A DNA stretch of 5,562 nt, from positions 1 to 5,562 of the forward strand of contig CAJYHD010000010.1 of the NCBI GenBank assembly GCA_913773715.1, written 5' to 3'. The stretch is from an uncultured Sphingobium sp. GTDB taxonomy: Bacteria > Pseudomonadota > Alphaproteobacteria > Sphingomonadales > Sphingomonadaceae. Shown here one piece after another: positions 1 to 5,562 of the stretch; within the stretch, counting starts at the first letter, position 1; every line of letters begins with the position of its first letter. Under the pieces are notes generated by a model that saw only the letters and a program-made list of their open reading frames with translations, searched no databases and was not told where the DNA came from. The translations under genes were made by a program, and so were the position numbers.

Positions 1-970
1 AGAATACCGGCTCTCCGAAGTCGCGGAACGTGTAGGCGATGAAGCCTGGGGTCACCGGTACACTGAAATCCCCGGGCTTAACGCCATAAATATAGCGGGA
101 AAGCTGCGTATTGCTCGCCTCGGTTGACATACCGATAATCTTCGCGAAGGGGTACAGTAGGTCGTTGATCATCATAAACGGTGAAACGAGATCGAGGTGC
201 ACGGGTTCGTCGATCAGTGCGGTGACGGGGATCATCGACTGATCGGTCAGGCGCGAAGACAGATACGTCAGGAAATCCTTGTCTTGGACCGAATTTAGAC
301 GTTCTAAGACGAATGAAAAACCCAACGCTGCCAGCATGATGAAAATCACACCCGCCCAGTTGACCTTCCCCTTGATGTCTTTCTCGAGATAATTGTAGCA
401 GATGGCAGCGATGATTATATATTGAGCAACCGAGGATTTGCTGCCTTGGATGAACAACAGGATAACGATGGTCAGGCTGCCGATCAAGAACGTGCGCAGG
501 TCAATGCCACGCCCGTTGAGCAAGATCAGCAACAGAAAGGCGGAAATGCTTGGTCCATAGATGGCGATACGGCTCGGAATGCCGAACATGCCGGATTCAA
601 TCGCTTGGAAACGCGCTTCGTCCAGATTGTCGTTGAACAGGGGCAGGCCGACCTTAGAATAGTGCAGGGCGGAAAAGCCAACGACTAGCACCAGCACCGC
701 AATGAAACCGGTCCGCGCGGCCGCGGGCGATGCGAGCTTGATGCGGCCGAGCTGGGGCGGGGCCCGGTGGCCGATTAAAAACGGCAGGCAAAATACGGCG
801 GTTGACAGAAAGATCGCCCGCATCGACAGATCACTGAAGTCATGAGGACTGATGTAAATATTGACGTGGTAGAGTAGTAGCGAGACAATAATCAGCGAGA
901 TGTAGGAGAAGGGAAACCGGATCAAAGTGATTAACAGCATCAATGTGCTGAGGACGTATACAGCCATCAT
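1..970 (-). CDS. Wzy-like oligosaccharide repeat-unit polymerase (partial, C-terminus beyond the left edge)
   Basis: The reading frame stays open from ATG 970-968 to the window edge, giving 323 residues. The protein is very hydrophobic. Likely membrane segments lie near residues 4-18, 22-40, 52-67, 88-103, 133-151, 160-175, 181-194 and 205-223, followed by a large loop. Features resembling O-antigen/oligosaccharide repeat-unit polymerases are GLPLFND near 108-114 with Arg120 downstream, GSKSS at 176-180, and TPGFIAYTFRDFG at 307-319, a typical 'dFG' loop before the C-terminal helices. These inner-membrane enzymes join lipid-linked repeat units in the periplasm. The start is supported by GAGG at 982-979, 8 nt upstream; an ATG follows immediately at 967 and another in-frame ATG lies upstream at 1027 without such support. 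It is third in the wecB-flippase direction, after a 154-bp gap. It is noticeably more AT-rich than its neighbours. An O-antigen ligase is the main alternative; polymerase fits the motifs better. Confidence 0.82.
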   Translation of the reverse strand, partial: MMAVYVLSTLMLLITLIRFPFSYISLIIVSLLLYHVNIYISPHDFSDLSMRAIFLSTAVFCLPFLIGHRAPPQLGRIKLASPAAARTGFIAVLVLVVGFSALHYSKVGLPLFNDNLDEARFQAIESGMFGIPSRIAIYGPSISAFLLLILLNGRGIDLRTFLIGSLTIVILLFIQGSKSSVAQYIIIAAICYNYLEKDIKGKVNWAGVIFIMLAALGFSFVLERLNSVQDKDFLTYLSSRLTDQSMIPVTALIDEPVHLDLVSPFMMINDLLYPFAKIIGMSTEASNTQLSRYIYGVKPGDFSVPVTPGFIAYTFRDFGEPVF

Positions 971-1086
971 GATGCGTGCCTCGTCATGTTCGGATGAACG
1001 TGAAGGACTGGAGTCGTACCGCCGCATGAGGACGGACGGGCGCCATGTCGGGGATGCAGGTCGTGGCGAAAGAGCATAGGAAGGCA

Positions 1087-1113
1087 TGCATAGGAAAAGG
1101 CCGTGTCCGTCAA
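1087..1113 (-). promoter_or_regulatory. Weak candidate promoter for the polymerase gene
   Basis: In the gap between flippase and polymerase, the minus strand reads TTGACG (1113-1108), a 15-nt spacer and TATGCA (1092-1087). The -35 matches consensus at five of six positions, but the spacer is short and the -10 poor. The polymerase may simply be read through from wecB and the flippase. This is a sequence resemblance only. Confidence 0.18.
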
Positions 1114-1124
1114 TGCGCCGGATG

Positions 1125-2429
1125 TCAGGCGAGGTTGCGATAGCTCCATCCCATTACCCACAGCGAATGGATGATATAGGCGCCGGTCAGCGCGGCGGTG
1201 ATCCCCAGCGCGCCATGGCCCTTCAACGCATAGGCCGCGCTGACGTAGATGCAGGCCCAACCGAAGTTCATCGTCAGGCCGAGCCAAGCCTTGTTACGAG
1301 CGATAAGGACGTTGCCGACCGGCGAGAGTACGGCGGAGATCGTCCCCGCCACGATCGCTAGCCGCAGGGCGTTGGCGGCGCCGACGAAATCGCGGCCGTA
1401 GGTCTCCATGACGAGCGGGGCGGCCAGCACCACTGCCATTGCGCAAGGTATCGCAATGGCGGCCATCGATCCGACGCTAACCTGTAGCACCTTCCACGAG
1501 CGTTCTTGCTTTCCTTCCGCCATGCTCTCGATGAGAATCGGGGTCAGCACGCGGCCGGCCGCAGTGGGCAGCAACAAGATCGCGTTGAACCATTGCATGG
1601 CGATGCCCAGGATCGCGATCTGATGAAAGCTGCCGGGTGTGCCGGCCAGGATCACTTGGCATATCCAGTGTGCCGGACCCACCATTGCGGTGCCGAGTAG
1701 GGAGGGCAGCGCGAAGTCGCGCAGTACCCGCCATTCACCGAGCGACCCAGGACCGATGAAGCCGATGCCGACGCTTGCCATCGCACGGCCGAGGAGGATT
1801 CGGCTGAGGGCTGCTTGGGCGAGCGCGGAGACCGCAAGTCCCGTCGCGGCACCGATCAGGCCGAACAAAGCGGCCCCTCCGGCGACCACGATGAGGTTCA
1901 TCGCTTGGCCGACGATGGCAGCGACCGCATAGGCCTTGATTTTTTCCAGACCAATCAGTGCGCTTTTGTAGAAGCCGTCAAGCGCTAGGAAGAGGATCGA
2001 GGACAGCGCGACCGCGAGCGGCTTGGCGAGATCGGCGCTGTGCAGCAGGTCGGTGGCGATCCTACCGCTGAACACCCGGAAACCGGCCGACCAGAACACG
2101 CCGAAGACCAGCACGGTGCGCTGGCATAGGGCAAGGATATGACCGATCCGTACCGTTGGATCGCTGCGATGGGTGGGCAGGTAGCGAATTGCCGTCGCCC
2201 CCACGCCGAAGCCCGACAGCAGCCCAATGGTTGCTAGCGTACTCTGAAGGATCACGAAGCGGCCGAAGATCGCCGACCCCAGCAGGCGTGCGGCTGCGAT
2301 CATTGTCAGCAGCCCTACCATCTGGGCAACGAGAGATGACAGGATGCTCCAGCTCGATCCTGACAGGATGCGTCGGGCAATGGGTGAGGCATCCAGCCTT
2401 GCCCGAATGGCCGCAGGACCCAGGCTCAT
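1125..2429 (-). CDS. Wzx-type oligosaccharide (lipid-linked repeat unit) flippase
   Basis: This 434-residue integral membrane protein looks like the polysaccharide transporter (PST/MVF) family that flips undecaprenyl-linked repeat units across the inner membrane; its length is normal for the family. About twelve hydrophobic segments can be seen, roughly at 26-46, 56-74, 98-116, 138-158, 166-190, 193-212, 238-262, 270-290, 318-340, 352-375, 382-402 and 408-428. Family-like signatures are LLGSAIFGRF at 49-58 near the N-terminus, GLEKIKAYA at 160-168, and YGRDFVGAANALR at 344-356. A basic, soluble stretch of about 20 residues precedes the first helix. The start ATG (2429-2427) shares one base with the wecB stop codon (TGATG), and AGGA lies 6 nt upstream, so translation is probably coupled to wecB. 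Sequence does not reveal the substrate. The gene is GC-rich, unlike the polymerase that follows. A teichoic/stage V-type MVF member is a less likely reading. Confidence 0.9.
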   Translation of the reverse strand: MSLGPAAIRARLDASPIARRILSGSSWSILSSLVAQMVGLLTMIAAARLLGSAIFGRFVILQSTLATIGLLSGFGVGATAIRYLPTHRSDPTVRIGHILALCQRTVLVFGVFWSAGFRVFSGRIATDLLHSADLAKPLAVALSSILFLALDGFYKSALIGLEKIKAYAVAAIVGQAMNLIVVAGGAALFGLIGAATGLAVSALAQAALSRILLGRAMASVGIGFIGPGSLGEWRVLRDFALPSLLGTAMVGPAHWICQVILAGTPGSFHQIAILGIAMQWFNAILLLPTAAGRVLTPILIESMAEGKQERSWKVLQVSVGSMAAIAIPCAMAVVLAAPLVMETYGRDFVGAANALRLAIVAGTISAVLSPVGNVLIARNKAWLGLTMNFGWACIYVSAAYALKGHGALGITAALTGAYIIHSLWVMGWSYRNLA

Positions 2430-3565
2430 CAGCGATCCTGGCTTGCGTATTCGGCCATCGCCCGCACAACCTGAACAATCCGCTGCGCGGCCTGCCCGTC
2501 ACCATAGGGGTTGTGGGCGAAGCTCATCGCGTCATAGGCGCCGCTGTCGTCAAGGAGGGTGTTGGCGGTGTCGACAATCAGGTCCACGTCCGTCCCGACG
2601 AGCTTCACAGTACCGGCTTCGACCGCTTCCGGGCGTTCCGTCGTCTCACGCATTACCAGCACCGGCTTGCCCAGTGACGGCGCTTCCTCTTGGACCCCGC
2701 CGGAATCGGTCAGAATCAGGTGGGAGCGGCTCATCAGATAGACAAACGGCAAATAGTCCTGTGGCGGTAGCAAGTGGACGTTGCCGAGGCTGCCCAGCGT
2801 GTCGGACACCGGCCCCTTGACGTTGGGATTGAGGTGGACCGGATAGACGATCTCCACGTCGTCGCGTCGCGCCAAGTTGGCAAGGGCGGTACAGATGCGC
2901 TGGAAACCGCCCCCAAAGCTTTCGCGGCGATGTCCCGTTACCAGGATCATGCGCTTATGGGGATCGAGGTTGAAGCGACCGGCAAGTCCGGCTTCCAGCT
3001 CCGGATCCGCGTCGATGATCGCCACGGCCTGCTGCAACGCGTCGATTACCGTGTTGCCTGTAACGTGGACGTCGGCTCCGGGCACATTCTCGGCCAATAG
3101 ATTGGCGCGCGAGCGTTCGGTCGGGGCGAAATGCAGCTTGGTGATCGCGCCTGCGACCTTGCGGTTCACTTCCTCGGGCCAGGGCGATAAAATGTTTCCT
3201 GTGCGCAGGCCCGCCTCTACATGACCTACGGGGATGCGCTGGTAATAGGCCGCTAGCGTCGCGGCGAGCGTGGTCGTGGTGTCGCCGTGCACCAGGACGA
3301 GGTCGGGCGCGAATGCGGTGAGGACGGGCTTCAAGCCGTGAAGCACGTTGGCGGTGATGTCGGTCAGGTCCTGGCCGGGCTTCATCAGGTCGAGATCGTA
3401 GTCGGGCCGGATCTTAAAAAGCCCTAGGACCTGATCGAGCATCTCGCGGTGCTGTGCCGTGACGCAGACGCGAGCTTCCACGCCGTCCGCGCTGGCCAAT
3501 GCGTTGACGACAGGAGCCATCTTGATAGCTTCCGGACGGGTGCCGAACACTGAAAGAACGCGCAT
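2429..3565 (-). CDS. wecB: UDP-N-acetylglucosamine 2-epimerase (non-hydrolysing)
   Basis: The 378-residue protein is full length for the cytoplasmic enzyme that interconverts UDP-GlcNAc and UDP-ManNAc (EC 5.1.3.14), supplying ManNAc (or, after oxidation, ManNAcA) for surface glycans. The fold is GT-B-like. Hallmarks are [13 protein letters not shown] at 7-19, HGDTT at 93-97, HVEAGLR at 115-121, PEEVNR at 130-135, TGHRRES at 210-216, PVHLNPNV at 242-249, and TDSGGVQEE at 286-294. Residues corresponding to the E. coli catalytic set appear intact: Asp95, Glu117, Glu131 and His212. It heads the minus-strand group and overlaps the flippase start by one base. The start ATG (3565-3563) gives the canonical [13 protein letters not shown]-terminus; its ribosome-binding site is poor (AGG about 10 nt upstream). 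No UDP-ManNAc dehydrogenase (WecC) lies in the window, so whether ManNAc itself or ManNAcA is used is open. The gene could also be called mnaA. Confidence 0.97.
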   Translation of the reverse strand: MRVLSVFGTRPEAIKMAPVVNALASADGVEARVCVTAQHREMLDQVLGLFKIRPDYDLDLMKPGQDLTDITANVLHGLKPVLTAFAPDLVLVHGDTTTTLAATLAAYYQRIPVGHVEAGLRTGNILSPWPEEVNRKVAGAITKLHFAPTERSRANLLAENVPGADVHVTGNTVIDALQQAVAIIDADPELEAGLAGRFNLDPHKRMILVTGHRRESFGGGFQRICTALANLARRDDVEIVYPVHLNPNVKGPVSDTLGSLGNVHLLPPQDYLPFVYLMSRSHLILTDSGGVQEEAPSLGKPVLVMRETTERPEAVEAGTVKLVGTDVDLIVDTANTLLDDSGAYDAMSFAHNPYGDGQAAQRIVQVVRAMAEYASQDR

Positions 3566-3595
3566 AAATTGGATGCCTGGATAGGGGGGAGGCCC

Positions 3596-3616
3596 ATCAT
3601 TCCCGTATCATTCCCG
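3596..3616. repeat. Tandem 10-bp direct repeat upstream of wecB
   Basis: ATCATTCCCG occurs twice without mismatch (3596-3605 and 3607-3616), separated by a single T, so the copies are 11 bp apart, about one helical turn. The pair lies 31-51 bp upstream of the wecB start, in its likely leader or promoter. The spacing would suit a regulator binding one DNA face, but no known operator was recognised. Confidence 0.6.
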
Positions 3617-3682
3617 GCGAGGTGCGGGCTGTCGGTCCTTGTACGCTGAGCCGTGGGTAGGCGGTCTTTAGCAGCGTTTTGT

Positions 3683-3693
3683 CTTTTGAAAAG
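3683..3693. repeat. Short palindrome in the divergent intergenic region
   Basis: CTTTTGAAAAG is a perfect palindrome around a central G with 5-bp arms. It sits in the AT-richer middle of the divergent region. It is too short to be a convincing hairpin, and a role as a binding site is speculative. Confidence 0.3.
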
Positions 3694-3722
3694 CCGGCCA
3701 GATGCCGCAAGTGCCAGCCTTG

Positions 3723-3751
3723 TTGCGGACCACACTGGCCTCTTCTATGCA
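3723..3751 (+). promoter_or_regulatory. Candidate promoter for the GT-B glycosyltransferase gene
   Basis: TTGCGG (3723-3728), a 17-nt spacer and TATGCA (3746-3751) lie 33 bp upstream of the ATG at 3784. The spacing is ideal, but the hexamers match the sigma-70 consensus only in part, the -10 at three of six positions. The -10 overlaps the left arm of the inverted repeat at 3748-3764, so a repressor or RNA hairpin there could control it. No comparably convincing promoter was found for wecB on the other strand. Confidence 0.3.
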
Positions 3752-3764
3752 CCGTTGCGGTGCA
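3748..3764. repeat. Perfect 7-bp inverted repeat (TGCACCG / CGGTGCA, 3-nt loop)
   Basis: TGCACCG (3748-3754), TTG, then CGGTGCA (3758-3764) forms an exact inverted repeat ending 19 bp before the glycosyltransferase start. It overlaps the candidate -10. It could be an operator for a dimeric regulator or, if transcribed, a GC-rich 5'-leader hairpin close to the ribosome-binding site. It has no T-tract, so it is not a terminator. Confidence 0.6.
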
Positions 3765-3783
3765 GGGTAATCGCTAGGGCGAC

Positions 3784-4884
3784 ATGACAACGAAGATTTT
3801 GTATCTGCTGCACACCGATTGGGCGTGGATAAAACAGCGCTCGCAGTTCATCGCCGAGGAACTGCACGGCTTGGGAATGGACGTTACCGTCGTCTACAAG
3901 TTATCGCCGCGGCGCACGACGTTGGTCCGCAACCAGACGCCAATTCCGGTGCGGCCGCTGCCGTTCCTGCCATTTCAATGGCGGACAAAGGGCTTATTAC
4001 GCGGCTTGGACGATATGGCATGGGGGCTGGTGCTGAGGATGTATATCCGACGGGCCGGGTTCACCCATGTCATCGTCACGCATCCCCTGCTCGGCCGCTA
4101 CGTTAAGGACTTAAGCGCGTGCCTCATATATGACTGCCATGACGATAATGCCGAATTCTATCCGGCCGGCCCGCTCAAAGCCCTGATCGAGACGCGACAC
4201 GCCGAGTTGCTTGAACGCACCGCGCTTAACGTCTTCTCGTCCGCGCATCTTGAGGACAAATATCGCACGGATACGCCGTCTATCGTCGTCCGCAACGGCC
4301 ATACAATCGATGGCGACGTACGCGTGATCGACGAGGCTCACGTTCAGGCACAGGAAGGTGACGGGGGAAAGGACTTCACGCTCTTCTACTTCGGTACAGT
4401 TTCGGAATGGTTCGATTTTAACCTCATTCTCCGGCTGCTTGAGGCGTGCGAGAACCTGAAGGTCGAAGTGATCGGACCAGCTGACGTGCAGACGGTAGCG
4501 CATCCACGTGTGATCTATACCGGACCTATGAACCATGCCGAATTGCTGGTTCACGCGCGCCAAGCCGATGGCTTTATTATGCCATTCACGGTTAATCCGC
4601 TAATCGAAGGAGTTGATCCGGTCAAGTTATACGAATATTTGGCGTATGATGTGCCTGTGTTGAGCGTCTTCTACGACGAACTGCGTCATTTTGAAGGCTT
4701 GGTGGATTTCTACCGCAGTACTGAGGAAGCGATAGAGCGGGTGCGCGAGTATATTCACAATCAAACGTCATCGCGCATCGACAAGCCGGCGCGTAAAGCG
4801 TTTCTTGCTGCATCCACCTGGCGCGCGCGGGCTGCCCAGTACGCTGCGGCGATCACGTCACTGGCACCCGTTTCCAGACCCTAA
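3784..4884 (+). CDS. GT-B fold glycosyltransferase (GT4-like), surface polysaccharide assembly
   Basis: The 366-residue protein looks like a cytoplasmic, membrane-associated retaining GT-B glycosyltransferase that transfers a nucleotide-activated sugar to the growing lipid-linked repeat unit. An N-terminal Rossmann-like start (KILYLLH, 4-10) is followed by YDCHDDNAEFY at 116-126, the domain-linking VRNGH at 169-173, YFGTVSEWFDF at 202-212 opening the C-terminal domain, YTGPMNHAEL at 245-254, and the nucleotide-sugar-binding region EGVDPVKLYEYLA at 275-287 followed by PVLS at 291-294. No transmembrane segment or signal peptide is evident. AGGG lies only 4 nt before the ATG. It diverges from wecB across 218 bp. 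It is more AT-rich than the flippase and uses codons such as TTA and ATA, suggesting separate acquisition. Neither donor sugar nor linkage can be read from the sequence. Family-level call is secure; GT4 assignment is less so. Confidence 0.87.
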   Translation: MTTKILYLLHTDWAWIKQRSQFIAEELHGLGMDVTVVYKLSPRRTTLVRNQTPIPVRPLPFLPFQWRTKGLLRGLDDMAWGLVLRMYIRRAGFTHVIVTHPLLGRYVKDLSACLIYDCHDDNAEFYPAGPLKALIETRHAELLERTALNVFSSAHLEDKYRTDTPSIVVRNGHTIDGDVRVIDEAHVQAQEGDGGKDFTLFYFGTVSEWFDFNLILRLLEACENLKVEVIGPADVQTVAHPRVIYTGPMNHAELLVHARQADGFIMPFTVNPLIEGVDPVKLYEYLAYDVPVLSVFYDELRHFEGLVDFYRSTEEAIERVREYIHNQTSSRIDKPARKAFLAASTWRARAAQYAAAITSLAPVSRP

Positions 4885-4922
4885 TCCGGTACGATGTGCG
4901 AAGATCGCCCGGCGCGGTCGGT

Positions 4923-4951
4923 TTGACGCGACGTTCCGACTGCAACATAGC
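4923..4951 (+). promoter_or_regulatory. Candidate promoter upstream of the small ORF and GT2 gene
   Basis: TTGACG (4923-4928), matching the -35 consensus at five of six positions, is followed after 17 nt by CATAGC (4946-4951), a weak -10. Transcription would start near 4958, about 32 nt before the small ORF and 130 nt before the GT2 gene. It could give the GT2 gene its own transcript, since no clear terminator separates it from the gene upstream. Confidence 0.33.
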
Positions 4952-4989
4952 GACGCGGTTTATTCATTTTTGCACCAGAGAGCAGAACC

Positions 4990-5091
4990 ATGACGAGCAG
5001 AGGCAACGCGAAACAGCGACTTGCCCCGTATGAGGCGACGCGGGAAGCGCAAGGAGCGCGCCCCGGTGTACGTCATGGATCAGTGTCATGA
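4990..5091 (+). CDS. Possible 33-residue small ORF overlapping the GT2 start (leader or coupling ORF)
   Basis: A frame opens at ATG 4990 and ends at TGA 5089-5091, which shares four bases (ATGA) with the ATG 5088-5090 of the next gene. Such overlaps are typical of translationally coupled neighbours. The peptide starts MTSRGNAKQR and ends VRHGSVS; it is basic, hydrophilic, lacks any membrane or signal segment, and is not recognised. Against it being real: only purine-rich GAGAG rather than a good Shine-Dalgarno precedes the ATG, and third codon positions are only about half G or C, well below what strongly expressed genes in such a genome show. It lies just downstream of the candidate promoter at 4923. 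It may be a leader peptide, an N-terminal remnant, or chance. Confidence 0.3.
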   Translation: MTSRGNAKQRLAPYEATREAQGARPGVRHGSVS

Positions 5092-5562
5092 GCAGCCTCG
5101 CTGTTGTCATCCTGAACTATGGCGATCCGGGCGACACCCTGTCACTGGCGGGCCGGCTGGGGCGCGAGGCAGGCGTAGCGGCGATCGTCGTGGTCGACAA
5201 TTTCTCGACTACGGACAATGTCGACCGGCTCGAACAGGGCCTGCAGGACCTCGCGTCGGACCGGATCCACTTCCTGCCCGTCGATGCCAATGTCGGTTAC
5301 GCCGCAGGCAACAACGTCGGGTTGCGTCACGCATTCGACGTATTGGGCGCCGATTACGGACTGGTCCTCAACCCGGATGTCGAGGTGCTCGGCAGCTTCA
5401 ATCCAATAATCGCCCGGCTGCGTGGCCCTGATCGACCTTTCATCTTCACTGGCCGGGTCGAGCAGCATGGCAAGACCTACGCCGTGCTGCGTTACAACCC
5501 CTGGACGTGCAAGTCGGCGCGGGTGTCCGCGGGTGGGGGAGGGCCGCTCTACGTGTCTGGCT
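5088..5562 (+). CDS. GT2-family glycosyltransferase (rhamnosyltransferase-like, partial, C-terminus beyond the right edge)
   Basis: The first 158 residues of a cytoplasmic inverting GT-A glycosyltransferase are present; relatives transfer sugars such as rhamnose onto lipid-linked O-antigen or other surface glycans. The N-terminus SLAVVILNYG (3-12) is the usual first strand. VVDNFS at 35-40 is the nucleotide-binding strand end, NVGYAAGNNVGLR at 68-80 is the diagnostic loop of this subfamily, and LVLNPDVEV at 92-100 contains Asp97 of NPD, which takes the place of the DxD metal-binding motif. The frame has a stop at 5031 and no ATG or GTG between it and 5088, so the start is well fixed. Only a weak GGA about 8 nt upstream acts as ribosome-binding site, consistent with coupling to the small ORF whose stop it overlaps. 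GC-rich, unlike the glycosyltransferase upstream. The sugar specificity cannot be told. Confidence 0.9.
   Translation, partial: MSSLAVVILNYGDPGDTLSLAGRLGREAGVAAIVVVDNFSTTDNVDRLEQGLQDLASDRIHFLPVDANVGYAAGNNVGLRHAFDVLGADYGLVLNPDVEVLGSFNPIIARLRGPDRPFIFTGRVEQHGKTYAVLRYNPWTCKSARVSAGGGGPLYVSG

Noticed and set aside
422..688. 88-codon plus-strand frame inside the polymerase gene
   Set aside because: It is antisense to a membrane protein with clear helices and family motifs; its Gln/Asp-rich product is what the complement of a hydrophobic coding sequence gives.
967..1287. Minus-strand 106-codon frame spanning the flippase end and the flippase-polymerase gap
   Set aside because: Half of it is the flippase gene read in another frame. 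The rest is Arg/His/Pro-rich with no recognisable motif and no separate ribosome-binding site, so it is not a gene filling the gap.
2062..2820. Several open frames on both strands within the flippase and wecB genes
   Set aside because: All are alternative frames of two intact, motif-bearing genes, with compositions rich in Arg, Ser and Pro typical of out-of-frame GC-rich DNA.
3424..3735. Minus-strand 103-codon frame covering the divergent intergenic region and the wecB 5' end
   Set aside because: It overlaps the unmistakable WecB N-terminus in a different frame and has no family features; it is a chance frame.
4111..4563. 150-codon open frame on the minus strand, antisense to the GT-B gene
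   Set aside because: It lies wholly inside a well-supported glycosyltransferase gene and its product shows no recognisable domain. Long antisense frames are expected in GC-rich genes.
4905..4924. Possible terminator hairpin after the GT-B gene (CGCCCG-GCG-CGGTCG)
   Set aside because: The stem has a mismatch and only three T residues follow, so it does not meet the form of an intrinsic terminator.
5021..5431. 136-codon plus-strand frame beginning before the GT2 gene, with AAGGAG at 5051-5056 followed by GTG at 5066
   Set aside because: The product is an Arg/Gly-rich, low-complexity read of the GT2 gene in another frame. The good Shine-Dalgarno sequence is not in a position to serve ATG 5088 (31 nt away), and GTG 5066 is out of frame with the GT2 gene, so it looks coincidental.

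Overview
The window is a piece of a surface-polysaccharide (O-antigen, capsule or exopolysaccharide) biosynthesis locus from a GC-rich Gram-negative bacterium. The Wzx/Wzy-type machinery and WecB-type epimerase support Gram-negative. The GC-rich codon use and overall feel of the proteins suggest Alphaproteobacteria (perhaps a sphingomonad), but no taxonomic marker is present and that placement is a weak inference.

Layout: two gene groups are transcribed away from a 218-bp divergent intergenic region (3566-3783). Leftward, on the minus strand, the order is a UDP-GlcNAc 2-epimerase (wecB, 3565-2429), a Wzx-type oligosaccharide flippase (2429-1125, its start overlapping the wecB stop as TGATG), a 154-bp gap, and a Wzy-like oligosaccharide repeat-unit polymerase (970 to the left edge, C-terminus cut off). 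Rightward, on the plus strand, the order is a GT-B (GT4-like) glycosyltransferase (3784-4884), a 203-bp interval with a candidate promoter and a possible 33-codon ORF, and a GT2-family glycosyltransferase (from 5088, cut by the right edge).

How they work together (inference from families): WecB makes UDP-ManNAc as a sugar donor. The two cytoplasmic glycosyltransferases would add sugars to a lipid-linked repeat unit, the Wzx-type protein would flip it to the periplasm, and the Wzy-like protein would polymerise it. The initiating transferase, chain-length regulator, export genes and any UDP-ManNAc dehydrogenase (WecC) are not in the window.

Base composition is mosaic. The polymerase and the GT-B glycosyltransferase contain stretches near 42-48% GC, whereas the flippase and the GT2 gene contain stretches at or above 70%, as is usual for loci assembled by horizontal exchange. 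I found no RNA gene, insertion sequence, CRISPR array or phage feature, and no convincing intrinsic terminator. I see no clearly new biological system. The most interesting parts are the repeat-rich divergent intergenic region and the small ORF that overlaps the GT2 start by an ATGA junction.
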